Below, piece after piece: positions 52,584 through 60,892 of a DNA stretch of 64,000 nucleotides. Under the pieces are notes generated by a model that worked only from the letters and a program-made list of their open reading frames with translations, was not told the DNA's origin and ran no database searches. The stretch is from Alteriqipengyuania abyssalis. Lineage in GTDB: Bacteria > Pseudomonadota > Alphaproteobacteria > Sphingomonadales > Sphingomonadaceae. Numbering within the stretch: position 1 is the first letter of the stretch; every line of letters begins with the position of its first letter. The stretch lies in the NCBI RefSeq assembly GCF_019857185.1, contig NZ_JAHWXP010000003.1, positions 339,501 to 403,500 on the forward strand. The letters run 5' to 3'. Made by a program: the position numbers and the translations under genes.

Positions 52584-53597
52584 TCAGTCGAGTGCGAGGA
52601 TCAGCTTGCCCGTGTTGGCGCCTGAAAACAGCCGCATGAATGCGGGATAGGCATTGTCGATGCCGTGCTGGATGTCTTCGTCCATCACTACCTCGCCGCT
52701 GGCGATCCACTTCGCCATCTGCGCCCCGCCCTCGGCAAAGCGATCGACATAGGCAGAGATCAGGTATCCGTGCAGCGTCGCCTCCTGCGCGAGCACCTGC
52801 CACAGGTTGCGCGCACCGTGCTTGGTCTCGCTGTTATACTCGCTGATCAGACCGCACAGCACGATCCGGGCATGCTTGGCGAGGTTCATCAGTTCGGCAT
52901 CGAACACGGTTCCGCCGACATTCTCGAACACGATATTCGCTCCATCGGGCGTGACCTCGCGGATCGCGTCGGCCAGCTGCTCCGCGGACTTGCCGCGATA
53001 ATCGACCGCCGCGTCGTAGCCATAGCGCTCGACCAGCCTTGCGCATTTGTCAGGTCCGCCAGCGATGCCGACCGTGCGGCAGCCGTGGATCTTGGCAATC
53101 TGCCCGACCACCGATCCGACCGCGCCAGCCGCGCCGGAGACGAGCACGGTCTCGCCCGGCTGGGGCTTCGCGACTTCGAGCAGCCCGAAATAAGCGGTCA
53201 ACCCGACCGCGCCGAAAGCAGAAAGGAACCGGGAGGGGCTGTCGACTGCCGAGACATCGACCTTGGCAGTAAAACCGTCGGGCACCACGACAGAATATTC
53301 CTCGATCGCGTTCAATCCCATCACCCAGTCGCCGGGCGCATAATCGGGATGATCGCTCGCGTGCACCTGACCCACGGTCGTCGCCCGGACGGGATCGTCC
53401 AGCGCGATCGGCGGCATGTAGCTGGGCGCGTCGTCCATCCACCCGCGCTGTGCGGGGTCGAGCGAGGCGAAATGGTTGTGGAGCACGAAACCACCCGCCG
53501 GCGGGGCAGGAATCGCGTCGCTTACCAGTTCGAAATCGGTTTCCACGGGCGCGCCCTCGGGGCGGCGGCGAAGAAGAAAACGCTTGTTATCGGTCAT
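52584..53597 (-). CDS. CurA-type NADP-dependent oxidoreductase (MDR)
   Basis: Protein of 337 residues; ATG 53597 has a GGGAGA ribosome site. This zinc-free medium-chain reductase of the leukotriene B4 12-hydroxydehydrogenase/CurA group has FVLHNHFASLDPAQRGWMDD near the start, VLVSGAAGAVGSVVGQIAKIHGCRTVGIAGG for NADP binding, and IVFENVGGTVFDAELMNLAKHARIVLCGLISEYN. It reduces an activated C=C bond. A paralogue lies at 56936-57946. It is divergent from the TonB receptor gene. Confidence 0.9.
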   Translation of the reverse strand: MTDNKRFLLRRRPEGAPVETDFELVSDAIPAPPAGGFVLHNHFASLDPAQRGWMDDAPSYMPPIALDDPVRATTVGQVHASDHPDYAPGDWVMGLNAIEEYSVVVPDGFTAKVDVSAVDSPSRFLSAFGAVGLTAYFGLLEVAKPQPGETVLVSGAAGAVGSVVGQIAKIHGCRTVGIAGGPDKCARLVERYGYDAAVDYRGKSAEQLADAIREVTPDGANIVFENVGGTVFDAELMNLAKHARIVLCGLISEYNSETKHGARNLWQVLAQEATLHGYLISAYVDRFAEGGAQMAKWIASGEVVMDEDIQHGIDNAYPAFMRLFSGANTGKLILALD

Positions 53598-53738
53598 AGT
53601 ATCTCCCGCTCCCATTCCTCACAAATAGACCTGTGACCGACACCTCTACCAATTGTCAGTTCAAGTAAGGCGGCAGGTTAGGGAAAACACTGAGGTTGAA
53701 GCCATCGGTGAATGGCGAACTCACGAGGGGATTAGAGG

Positions 53739-56027
53739 ATGACTGTTTCGACCTATCGTACGGTCCTGGCAACCGCGCTGGGCACCTCCGCCTTGATGTG
53801 GGCGATGCCCGCGCAGGCACAGGCGCAGACGCCGCAGGACGATTCGCCCGATGGCTATGTCGGCAACCAGGCCGATGACAGCGACATGGATGGCGAGATC
53901 ATCGTCACCGCGCGCCGCCGCGACGAAGCGCTGCAGGATACGCCGGTGGCGATCACCGCGATCAACACCCAGACGCTGGACAATCGCGGTACGACGACCA
54001 TCGGCGATATTCAGGGCCTGTCGCCCAACCTGCTGATCACCAACCAGAACAGCGGCGCGGCTGCGGCCAACCTGTCGATCCGCGGCCTTACCTATGCCGA
54101 CGTCGAGAAATCCGCCGAGCCGACCGTGGGTGTCGTGATCGATGGCGTATTCATCGGCACCAGCACCGGCCAGTTCCTCGACTTCTTCGATATCGAACAG
54201 GTCGAAGTGCTGCGCGGTCCGCAGGGCACGCTGTTCGGCCGCAACACGATCGGTGGCGTCATCAATATCCGCCGCACCCGTCCGACCGGCCAGTTCGGCG
54301 TCAAGGCCGAGGCGACCTATGGCGAATATGGCACCTTCGCCACCCGCGCGGTCATCAACACGCCGATGCTTGGCGACACGGTGTCGGGCAAGTTCTTCTA
54401 CTTCCACACCGAATCCGATGGTTATTACACGGATTACTTCACCGGCGATCGTCGCGGCGGGAGCAACAACGAAAACTACGGCCTGTCGATCAAGGTCGGT
54501 GATGGTGGTCCCTTCGAAGGGCTGCTGACGCTCGAGCAGCAGGAACAGTCCTTCGACGTGGTCAACGCGCCGATTACGCAGACTGGGGAAGTCTTCTGCG
54601 GCTTCATGCCTGCGATCGAATGCAATCGTAATACGACGAGCGACCTGTACACGGTGTTCACCGAGCCGTTCAAATCGAGCTACAAGGCACCAGCAGGCAC
54701 GCTTGAGATGAACCTCGATCTGGGGAGCCTCGCGCTCACCTCGATCACCAGCTATCGCGAATCACACGAAAACCAGGGCCAGGATTTCGACGGTTCCAGC
54801 GTGGATCTGTACAAGGTCCGCCGCCTTCAGAACTACGACCAGTTCAGCCAGGAGCTGCGCGCCGCAGGCAACTTCACCGATAATTTCGATTTCGTGATCG
54901 GTGGGTACTATTTCAACTCGAACTACGACCTGATCCAGTACACCTCGGTCTTCGGGTTCCAGCCGGGGGTCGATGCGAGCACCACGGACAATAATCCGCA
55001 ATCGGTCGTCGGTTCGGTGGAAAGCTTCGCCTTGTTCGGCGACTTCAACCTGAGCCTGTCGGATACGGTCCGCGTGTCGTTCGGCGGTCGGTACACGACC
55101 GACACCAAGGAACTCAGCAACGGGTTCGCCCAGACCGGGCTCGTCGGCCAGGGCGAAGCCACGTTCAAGAAGTTCACCCCCAAGCTGGGTGTCGACTGGC
55201 GGCCCAACGAAGATCTGATGGTCTATGCCAGCTATTCGCAAGGCTTCCGCTCGGGCGGGTTCTCCCCGCGTGCAGCGACGGCCGCGACCGCCAGCCGCCC
55301 CTACGAGCCCGAGGTCGTCGACAGCTTCGAACTGGGCACCAAGCTGAGCTTCGGACGCACCCAGTTCAACTTTGCCGGGTTCTATTCGAAGTATAATGAC
55401 CTGCAGGCGAACACGACCATCCCCGGCGGTCCGACAGGCAACCAGACGATCACCGACAACGTCGCCTCGGCAACCATCTGGGGTCTGGAAGCAGACTTCA
55501 CGTCGCGTCTGACCAGCGAGCTGACCATCAATGGTGCCCTGGGCTATCTCAACAACGAGGTCGACGGGTTCATCGTGGGCAACGTCTCGCCGGTGAACGG
55601 CAACATCATCCCGTTCGACTATTCGAACAACAACCTGATCTACAACCCGAAGATCACCGGATCGATCGGCGCGACCTACGACCAGCCAACCAGTTTCGGC
55701 AGCATGGTCGGCAACGTCACCTTCCGGTACATCGATCCCTACGATCAGCAGATTTCGCTCGGGCCGCTCAGCGGCGACCTGGCCAACGGGCCGGTGATCG
55801 TGAACGGAAACGACCCGCGGGTTCGCTCCGATGCGCAGACCCTGCTCGACGCCAGCATTCGGGCGAATTTCGAAATCGGTGGCGCACGCGCCTATGCCTC
55901 GGTCTTCGTGCGTAACCTGCTCGACGATCGCGGACCGAACGCCGCGTTCACGGTGGCCGGGCTGTTCTCTTTCTCGTCGGCCCGCGAACCGCGCATCTTC
56001 GGCGCATCTCTCGGCTTCGACTTCTAA
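53739..56027 (+). CDS. TonB-dependent outer membrane receptor
   Basis: Protein of 762 residues. A signal peptide ends at AQAQAQ, followed by a TonB-box-like GEIIVTARRRDEALQDTPVAIT, a plug domain with VEVLRGPQGTLFGRNTIGGVINI, and a beta-barrel ending in the aromatic SLGFDF typical of outer-membrane proteins. The sequence type (QDTPVAITAI, GRNTIGG) is that of the receptors multiplied in sphingomonads for uptake of hydrophobic compounds rather than of classic siderophore receptors. Its position inside the catabolic island suggests it imports the pathway substrate. Followed by a clear terminator. Confidence 0.92.
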   Translation: MTVSTYRTVLATALGTSALMWAMPAQAQAQTPQDDSPDGYVGNQADDSDMDGEIIVTARRRDEALQDTPVAITAINTQTLDNRGTTTIGDIQGLSPNLLITNQNSGAAAANLSIRGLTYADVEKSAEPTVGVVIDGVFIGTSTGQFLDFFDIEQVEVLRGPQGTLFGRNTIGGVINIRRTRPTGQFGVKAEATYGEYGTFATRAVINTPMLGDTVSGKFFYFHTESDGYYTDYFTGDRRGGSNNENYGLSIKVGDGGPFEGLLTLEQQEQSFDVVNAPITQTGEVFCGFMPAIECNRNTTSDLYTVFTEPFKSSYKAPAGTLEMNLDLGSLALTSITSYRESHENQGQDFDGSSVDLYKVRRLQNYDQFSQELRAAGNFTDNFDFVIGGYYFNSNYDLIQYTSVFGFQPGVDASTTDNNPQSVVGSVESFALFGDFNLSLSDTVRVSFGGRYTTDTKELSNGFAQTGLVGQGEATFKKFTPKLGVDWRPNEDLMVYASYSQGFRSGGFSPRAATAATASRPYEPEVVDSFELGTKLSFGRTQFNFAGFYSKYNDLQANTTIPGGPTGNQTITDNVASATIWGLEADFTSRLTSELTINGALGYLNNEVDGFIVGNVSPVNGNIIPFDYSNNNLIYNPKITGSIGATYDQPTSFGSMVGNVTFRYIDPYDQQISLGPLSGDLANGPVIVNGNDPRVRSDAQTLLDASIRANFEIGGARAYASVFVRNLLDDRGPNAAFTVAGLFSFSSAREPRIFGASLGFDF

Positions 56028-56044
56028 CCCAGACCCATCCCAGC

Positions 56045-56076
56045 GAGGCCGGGCATCGCGCCCGGCCTCTTTTTTT
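56045..56076 (+). terminator. Rho-independent terminator after the TonB receptor gene
   Basis: GAGGCCGGGC (56045-56054) pairs perfectly with GCCCGGCCTC (56060-56069) around ATCGC, followed by seven T. It sits 18 bases after the receptor stop and before the strong AGGAGG ribosome site of the next gene. The SDR downstream therefore depends on read-through or on a promoter not visible in so short a space. Confidence 0.85.
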
Positions 56077-56095
56077 ATTCCGCTAGGAGGAAACC

Positions 56096-56863
56096 ATGAC
56101 CAAACGCCTCGATGGCAAGATCGCACTCATCACCGGCGGCGCATCGGTCCCCGGCCTTGGCAGCGCAACCGCGCAGCGCCTCGCCGAAGAGGGTGCGAAA
56201 GTCTGCGTGACAGACATCGATCTCGACGGCGCGGAAGCGGTCGCCAAGGCCATCCGCGATGCGGGCGGCACTGCGATGGCGCTGAAGCAGGACGTCGCCG
56301 AAGAGGCCGACTGGGACAGCGTGCTCGACCGGATCGCTCAGGAATGGGGTTCGCTCGACATCCTCGTCAACAATGCCGGGATCGCCGTACTGCGCCCGAT
56401 CGAGAACCTTACCAGCGCGGACTGGAACAAGCAGCTGACCGTCAATCTGGACAGCGTGTTCTTCGGCACGCGGCGGGCGGTGGAGATCATGCGCAAGGCC
56501 GGGAAAGGCGGATCGATCGTCAACCTGTCGTCGGTCGCCGGGCTCGTCGGCGTGCCCGCCTGTTCCGCCTATGCTGCGGCCAAGGCCGGGGTGCGGATGT
56601 TCGGCAAGACCATCGCGATCGAATGCGCGCGCGACAACATCCGGGTCAACTCGATCCACCCAGGAATGATCGACACCAACATGCAGAACGTCGCGCGGTC
56701 CGATAATGCGGAATTCTTCGACCAAGTGGTCGATTCGATCCCGATGGGCCGGATGGGCGATCCGGTCGATATCGCCAATGCGGTGCTGTTCCTGAGCTGC
56801 GACGAAGGTCGCTATGTCACCGGGACCGAACTGGTGGTCGATGGCGGGATGACCGCGCAGTAA
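56096..56863 (+). CDS. Short-chain dehydrogenase/reductase
   Basis: Protein of 255 residues with an ideal AGGAGG ribosome site at 56085-56090. The cofactor loop is TGGASVPGLGSATA, with a two-residue insertion. NNAGIAVLRPI, VNLSSVAGLVGVPA and YAAAK complete the active site; the ending VTGTELVVDGGMTAQ is typical. It is the sixth SDR of the island. A bidirectional terminator lies beyond its stop. Confidence 0.9.
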   Translation: MTKRLDGKIALITGGASVPGLGSATAQRLAEEGAKVCVTDIDLDGAEAVAKAIRDAGGTAMALKQDVAEEADWDSVLDRIAQEWGSLDILVNNAGIAVLRPIENLTSADWNKQLTVNLDSVFFGTRRAVEIMRKAGKGGSIVNLSSVAGLVGVPACSAYAAAKAGVRMFGKTIAIECARDNIRVNSIHPGMIDTNMQNVARSDNAEFFDQVVDSIPMGRMGDPVDIANAVLFLSCDEGRYVTGTELVVDGGMTAQ

Positions 56864-56880
56864 GCTAGCTCATGACGCAC

Positions 56881-56922
56881 AAAAAAGGGGGCGCGCCGGT
56901 ATCGGCTGCGCCCCCTTTTTCC
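56881..56922. terminator. Bidirectional rho-independent terminator
   Basis: AAAAAGGGGGCGC (56882-56894) pairs with GCGCCCCCTTTTT (56908-56920); inner GCC/GGC pairs extend the stem. A-run on one side and T-run on the other allow termination of both the SDR (plus) and the CurA-type gene (minus) that converge here. Confidence 0.88.
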
Positions 56923-56935
56923 TGTTCGCACAGGA

Positions 56936-57946
56936 TCAGTCGATCGCGACGATGACCTTGCCCGACTTGTCGCCGGTCAGCATGCGCCGGAACGCCTGCA
57001 GCGTGTTTTCGATGCCGCGCGTCTCGTCGATATCGCCGACCAGCTTGCCCTCGTCGTACCACTTGCGCAGCTGCGGGTAATAGTCGTAGCCTTGGGCGAG
57101 GTAGTCGGGCAGGAAGATACCCTTCACGGTCAGGCGCTTCATCAGGATCTGGTCGAACCGCACCGGGCCAGCCTCGCCGCTTTCGCTGGTATAGCCCGAA
57201 AGCAGCCCGCAAATGCCGATCCTGCCGCCCAGCACCATGTTGGGCAGCGCCGCGTCGAGGATCGGGCCGCCGACATTTTCAAAATAGACGTCGATCCCGC
57301 CATCGATCTTTGCGATCTCTTCGGCGACATTCTGGCGCTTGTAGTCGATCGCACCGTCGAGCCCGAGCGTGCCGGTCAGCCACTCGCACTTCTCGGGCGA
57401 CCCTGCGATGCCGTAGACCTTGCAGCCCATGTTGCGCGCGATCTGGCAGGCGGCCCCGCCGGTCGCCCCGGCGGCTGCGGAGACGAGCACGGTCTGCCCT
57501 TCCTCTAGACCGCCGATCACATCGGTCAGCCCGCACAGCGCGGTCATGCCATTGAGGCCGAGCACGCCGAAATGCTGGCGGACATCGTCGATATCCGCGT
57601 CCAGCTTCGTCAGGCCGGCCAGCGCCGGGTCGACCGTGCTGTGGGTCGCCCAGTCGCCGAAGCCGCGAACCAGATCGCCCTCTGCGAAGGCATCGCTGCG
57701 CGAGGCTTCGACGCGGCCGATAAACTGACCCTGCATCGTGGCGCCGAGCGGGATCGGCGGTGAATAGCCATCCTCGCGCGCGCTCATCCACACGCGCACG
57801 CCCGCATCCATGGAGAGGTATTGCGCGGCAACCCGCACCTGCCCTTCGGCCAGTTCGGGCAGGGTTTCTTCCTGCAGAGACAGTGCTGCTTCGTAATCGT
57901 GCCCTTCGGGCCGCGCATCGAGACGCCAGTGGCGACGGGTGCTCAT
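56936..57946 (-). CDS. CurA-type NADP-dependent oxidoreductase (MDR)
   Basis: Protein of 336 residues, paralogous to the one at 52584-53597. It has RVAAQYLSMDAGVRVWMSA, LVSAAAGATGGAACQIARNMGCKVYGIAGS for NADP binding, and DVYFENVGGPILDAALPNMVLGGRIGICGLLSGY. It is a zinc-free medium-chain double-bond reductase. The start lies four bases from the end of the NTF2-like gene upstream, so it is the distal gene of a short operon that also includes the NTF2-like protein, the Rieske ferredoxin and the VOC protein. Confidence 0.9.
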   Translation of the reverse strand: MSTRRHWRLDARPEGHDYEAALSLQEETLPELAEGQVRVAAQYLSMDAGVRVWMSAREDGYSPPIPLGATMQGQFIGRVEASRSDAFAEGDLVRGFGDWATHSTVDPALAGLTKLDADIDDVRQHFGVLGLNGMTALCGLTDVIGGLEEGQTVLVSAAAGATGGAACQIARNMGCKVYGIAGSPEKCEWLTGTLGLDGAIDYKRQNVAEEIAKIDGGIDVYFENVGGPILDAALPNMVLGGRIGICGLLSGYTSESGEAGPVRFDQILMKRLTVKGIFLPDYLAQGYDYYPQLRKWYDEGKLVGDIDETRGIENTLQAFRRMLTGDKSGKVIVAID

Positions 57947-57950
57947 CGCC

Positions 57951-58379
57951 TCAGCACCCCTTCGGCTGGATTTGCTTGTGAATATTGCGGAAGCTGCGGC
58001 GCGAGAACACCCAGCGTCCGTTTACCTTCACGCATTCGTCGTCATAGGCTCCGCGATCGCGGACGGTGTTGTCGCCCTGGTCGTAGACTTCTGCGGTCCA
58101 GCTGCGGACCTTCGCATGGTTGCCGTCGATCTCGATCGCGCCGGGCCAGGCCTGGAACATGATGCCCGGATATTGCTCCATCGCCGATTTCCACAGGGCA
58201 ACGATATTGTCGCGGCCTTCCTGCGGCGGAAATTCGGGGTAATCGGGCATTTCCCACCGGGCGTCTTGCGACCAGCAAGCCCCCCAATCATCCGCATCGC
58301 GCCGCGTCACCGCGTCCGCATAGGCTTCGATCAGCTCGCGAATAGCGAGCCGGTCCTCGACCGGGCCGGTATAGCTCAT
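57951..58379 (-). CDS. NTF2-like/SnoaL-like protein
   Basis: Protein of 142 residues with the NTF2-like fold: EDRLAIRELIEAYADAVTRRDADDWGACWSQDARWEMPDYPEF and a C-terminal RGAYDDECVKVNGRWVFSRRSFRNIH. The acidic and aromatic residues lining the expected pocket fit a dehydratase or isomerase. Located between the CurA-type reductase and the Rieske ferredoxin genes in a minus-strand operon. No specific reaction can be given. Confidence 0.8.
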   Translation of the reverse strand: MSYTGPVEDRLAIRELIEAYADAVTRRDADDWGACWSQDARWEMPDYPEFPPQEGRDNIVALWKSAMEQYPGIMFQAWPGAIEIDGNHAKVRSWTAEVYDQGDNTVRDRGAYDDECVKVNGRWVFSRRSFRNIHKQIQPKGC

Positions 58380-58466
58380 GAAATGTCCTCTCCATTATTG
58401 TCCGGCAGACCCTACAGGCTGCGAGGCCGCGGGCCAGCTGTGCAATATTGGAGGGGGTAGCAGGCC

Positions 58467-58817
58467 TCAGCCTAGCTTTGGCCGCTCGCCAATCGCGGGT
58501 GGCTGATCCGGTACGGCGACCTCCAGCATGCCCTCGCTCTCGCGCGTTTCGAACATGCGCAGGGCAGGATAGGCCCCGCCGATGCATTTGCCGGTGCGCG
58601 CCTCGAACCGCGCGCCGTGGAGCGGACACATGATCGTGCCGCGACGGACACGCCCCGTCGAAAGAGCGGAGGCCTGGTGCGTGCAGCAATCGTTGAACGC
58701 GGTGAACGCACCATCCTCGCGCACGATCAGGACGTTCCATTCACCCAGCTTCGTTGCGAGCTTCCCGTCTTCGGGAAATGCGTCGATCGCAACAGCCTCA
58801 AACCACGTGGCACTCAT
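58467..58817 (-). CDS. Rieske-type [2Fe-2S] ferredoxin
   Basis: Protein of 116 residues, the length of soluble Rieske ferredoxins. Cluster ligands are in NDCCTHQASAL (C-x-H) and MCPLHGARFEARTGKC (C-x2-H). It would carry electrons from a reductase, such as the one encoded at 6039, to Rieske oxygenases. It is the only ferredoxin gene in the window and the three Rieske alpha subunits lie 9-17 kb away, so it is the natural electron donor for them. Three bases separate it from the VOC gene upstream. Confidence 0.9.
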   Translation of the reverse strand: MSATWFEAVAIDAFPEDGKLATKLGEWNVLIVREDGAFTAFNDCCTHQASALSTGRVRRGTIMCPLHGARFEARTGKCIGGAYPALRMFETRESEGMLEVAVPDQPPAIGERPKLG

Positions 58818-58820
58818 TCA

Positions 58821-59348
58821 TCACCCTTCCAGAACACGAACGGGCTCGCTGCCGTCCCACCCGGCCGCCGCGTCCGCAACCATGTCGTAAAAACCGACCA
58901 GCGCGGACACAGGCCGGTAAAGTTCGACCATGTGCCCAAGGCTGGCGACGGTGTCGATGAAAACGAACTGGAAGCCGTCCTCCATCGTCCCGCGAAACGC
59001 CTCCGCCTGGCCCCGGCCGGCAAATCGCGCGACCGCGCCTTCCAGATCGTCCTCGAACAGCGCGATGTGGTGCAGCCCGGTCTCGCCCTTGGCAAACATC
59101 TCGCGGAACGGAGACGCGCCAGCGCTATCCTGCTGGACGAACTCGACCATCACCGGCCCCCACTGGCCATAGGCCGAGCTGTGGACCAGATCGCTGTCGG
59201 CCCCGCGATAGGTCGCATGGGCAAGCGTAATCCGGTCGAGCACGAAGAACGGGCCGGATCCGAACAGCCGATGGTGATCCATCGCCGCTGCGCGGACATC
59301 CTCGCAAAAATACGCGATTTGCCTGACCGGACTTGCGACGTCTCCCAT
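58821..59348 (-). CDS. VOC superfamily protein, paralogue of the one at 30610
   Basis: Protein of 175 residues from the ATG at 59348; an in-frame ATG at 59393 and earlier codons are less likely because they run into the divergent promoter. It has QIAYF, GSGPFFVLDRITLAHATYRG, VMVEFV, GLHHIALF and HMVELYRP, placing Gln, Glu, His and Glu as probable metal ligands. The tail AAAGWDGSEPVRVLEG matches that of the first VOC protein. An isomerase, epimerase or lyase acting on a pathway intermediate is likely. Confidence 0.8.
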   Translation of the reverse strand: MGDVASPVRQIAYFCEDVRAAAMDHHRLFGSGPFFVLDRITLAHATYRGADSDLVHSSAYGQWGPVMVEFVQQDSAGASPFREMFAKGETGLHHIALFEDDLEGAVARFAGRGQAEAFRGTMEDGFQFVFIDTVASLGHMVELYRPVSALVGFYDMVADAAAGWDGSEPVRVLEG

Positions 59349-59385
59349 GTCCACCGGCCTAGCAGCCACGCTTGAGCGGCACAGG

Positions 59386-59400
59386 CTAACCATTTCGGCA
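59386..59400 (+). promoter_or_regulatory. CTARCMNTTT-type motif between divergent VOC and NTF2-like genes
   Basis: CTAACCATTTCGGCA stands 64 bases (from the end of the TTT) before the ATG of the plus-strand NTF2-like gene. It follows the CTARCMNTTT pattern of the sites at 37474 and 39980. An ATTTCGGCA copy also occurs on the minus strand at 43494-43486 upstream of Rieske I. Confidence 0.35.
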
Positions 59401-59459
59401 GGTGCCCGCGCGCGGCCCGATCGAAAGAATGCTACCCGATAAGAAACCGGGAGAGAGTG

Positions 59460-59867
59460 ATGACGCACGATGAAAAGCTCAAGCTGATCGACGACCTTTA
59501 CGCCGCCACCGGGGCGGGCGACTGGGAACGCGCGGAGTCCATGCTGACCGAAGACTTCTTCGCCAGCGAGGCCGATCACCTGCCGATGAAGGGCCGCTTC
59601 ACAGGTCGTGGCGGGCTGAAAGAGCTCTACACGCTGGTCTTCACCATGGTCGATGCCAGCGGGATCAAGCGGATCGAGACCACCACCGGCGGCGACTACG
59701 CGGTGGTGATCCTCGAAATCCAGTTCGCGCAGGAAGGATTGGCCCCGGCAGAGACCTGCGAGATGTTCCGCTTCCGCGACGGAAAGGTGTGCGAGATCAA
59801 GCCCTATTACTACAACCCCGCCGCATTCGATGCTGCCGTGGCGGCCAAGAAGGCGGGCAACGCCTGA
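59460..59867 (+). CDS. NTF2-like/SnoaL-like protein
   Basis: Protein of 135 residues; ATG 59460 after GGGAGAGAG is preferred to the GTG at 59457. The fold is visible in KLKLIDDLYAATGAGDWERAESMLTEDFFASEADHLPMKGRFTG and EMFRFRDGKVCEIKPYYYNP. This subtype (ketosteroid-isomerase-like, with a DHLP and PYYYNP end) is common in sphingomonads but has no assigned reaction. It is the last gene of the catabolic island; the following ABC operon looks unrelated. Confidence 0.8.
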   Translation: MTHDEKLKLIDDLYAATGAGDWERAESMLTEDFFASEADHLPMKGRFTGRGGLKELYTLVFTMVDASGIKRIETTTGGDYAVVILEIQFAQEGLAPAETCEMFRFRDGKVCEIKPYYYNPAAFDAAVAAKKAGNA

Positions 59868-59984
59868 TCCCGCGGGCGGTCAGCCGCCTCATCGACCAGC
59901 GACATCAGCGCTTCGATTGGCGTCAGGGCACGCTGACCCATCTCATGCTAGGCCTTGGCCAGATTGAGGGGAGTCAGCTTACCA

Positions 59985-60878
59985 ATGCTCGAACTGCAAA
60001 ACGTCACGCACACCTATCCCAATGGAGTGCGCGCGCTCGACGATGTGACGCTGTCGATCCCGAAGGGGATGTTCGGCCTGCTGGGCCCCAACGGCGCGGG
60101 CAAGTCGACCCTGATGCGCACGGTTGCGACGCTGCAGACGCCCAGTTCGGGTAGCATCCGCTTCGGCGAGATCGACATTCTCGAAAATCCCGAGGAACTG
60201 CGCAAGCAGCTCGGCTACCTGCCACAGGATTTCGGCGTCTATCCGCGCGTTTCCGCCTACGACATGCTCGATCACATGGCGGTGCTGAAGGGCATTTCTT
60301 CCGCTTCGGATCGCAAGGCGACGGTCGAGACGCTGCTCAATCAGGTGAACCTGTGGGGCGTTCGCAAGAAGGCGATTGCGGGCTTTTCCGGCGGGATGCG
60401 CCAGCGTTTCGGCATTGCGCAGGCGCTGATCGGCAACCCCAACCTCATCATCGTCGACGAACCGACCGCCGGGCTCGACCCCGAAGAGCGCAACCGCTTC
60501 CTCAACCTGCTGGCCGAGATCGGCGAGAACGTGGTGGTGATCCTCTCGACCCACATCGTGGAGGATGTCGCCGACCTGTGCCCGCGCATGGCGGTGCTGA
60601 TCGACGGCAAGATCAGCCTGCAGGGCGCACCGAAGGAACTGATCGACAAGGCACGCGGCACCGTGTGGGCCAAGACCATCGAGCGTTCCGAACTCGACGA
60701 GATGCGCGAGAAATACGAGGTGATCTCGACCCGCCTGTTCGCGGGACAGACGATCATCCACGTCCTGTCCGACGGTGCGCCGGGGCCGGGTTTCCAGGCG
60801 GTCGAAGGCGGGCTTGAGGATGTCTACTTCTCCGCCCTCGCCAGCTCGCGCCGCGCGCCTGCCGACATCGCCGCCTGA
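59985..60878 (+). CDS. ABC-2-type transporter ATPase
   Basis: Protein of 297 residues; ATG 59985 (MLELQNVTHTYPNG) is chosen over an in-frame upstream codon. Walker A GPNGAGKST, Q-loop LGYLPQDFGVYP, signature FSGGMRQRFGIAQAL, Walker B LIIVDEPTAGLDPEE and switch His in LSTHIVEDV are all present, as in NatA/CcmA-type ATPases. It energises the giant permease-peptidase encoded 14 bases downstream. The 117-base leader shows no regulatory element I recognise. Confidence 0.92.
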   Translation: MLELQNVTHTYPNGVRALDDVTLSIPKGMFGLLGPNGAGKSTLMRTVATLQTPSSGSIRFGEIDILENPEELRKQLGYLPQDFGVYPRVSAYDMLDHMAVLKGISSASDRKATVETLLNQVNLWGVRKKAIAGFSGGMRQRFGIAQALIGNPNLIIVDEPTAGLDPEERNRFLNLLAEIGENVVVILSTHIVEDVADLCPRMAVLIDGKISLQGAPKELIDKARGTVWAKTIERSELDEMREKYEVISTRLFAGQTIIHVLSDGAPGPGFQAVEGGLEDVYFSALASSRRAPADIAA

Positions 60879-60892
60879 GCGGGAGCAGCACC

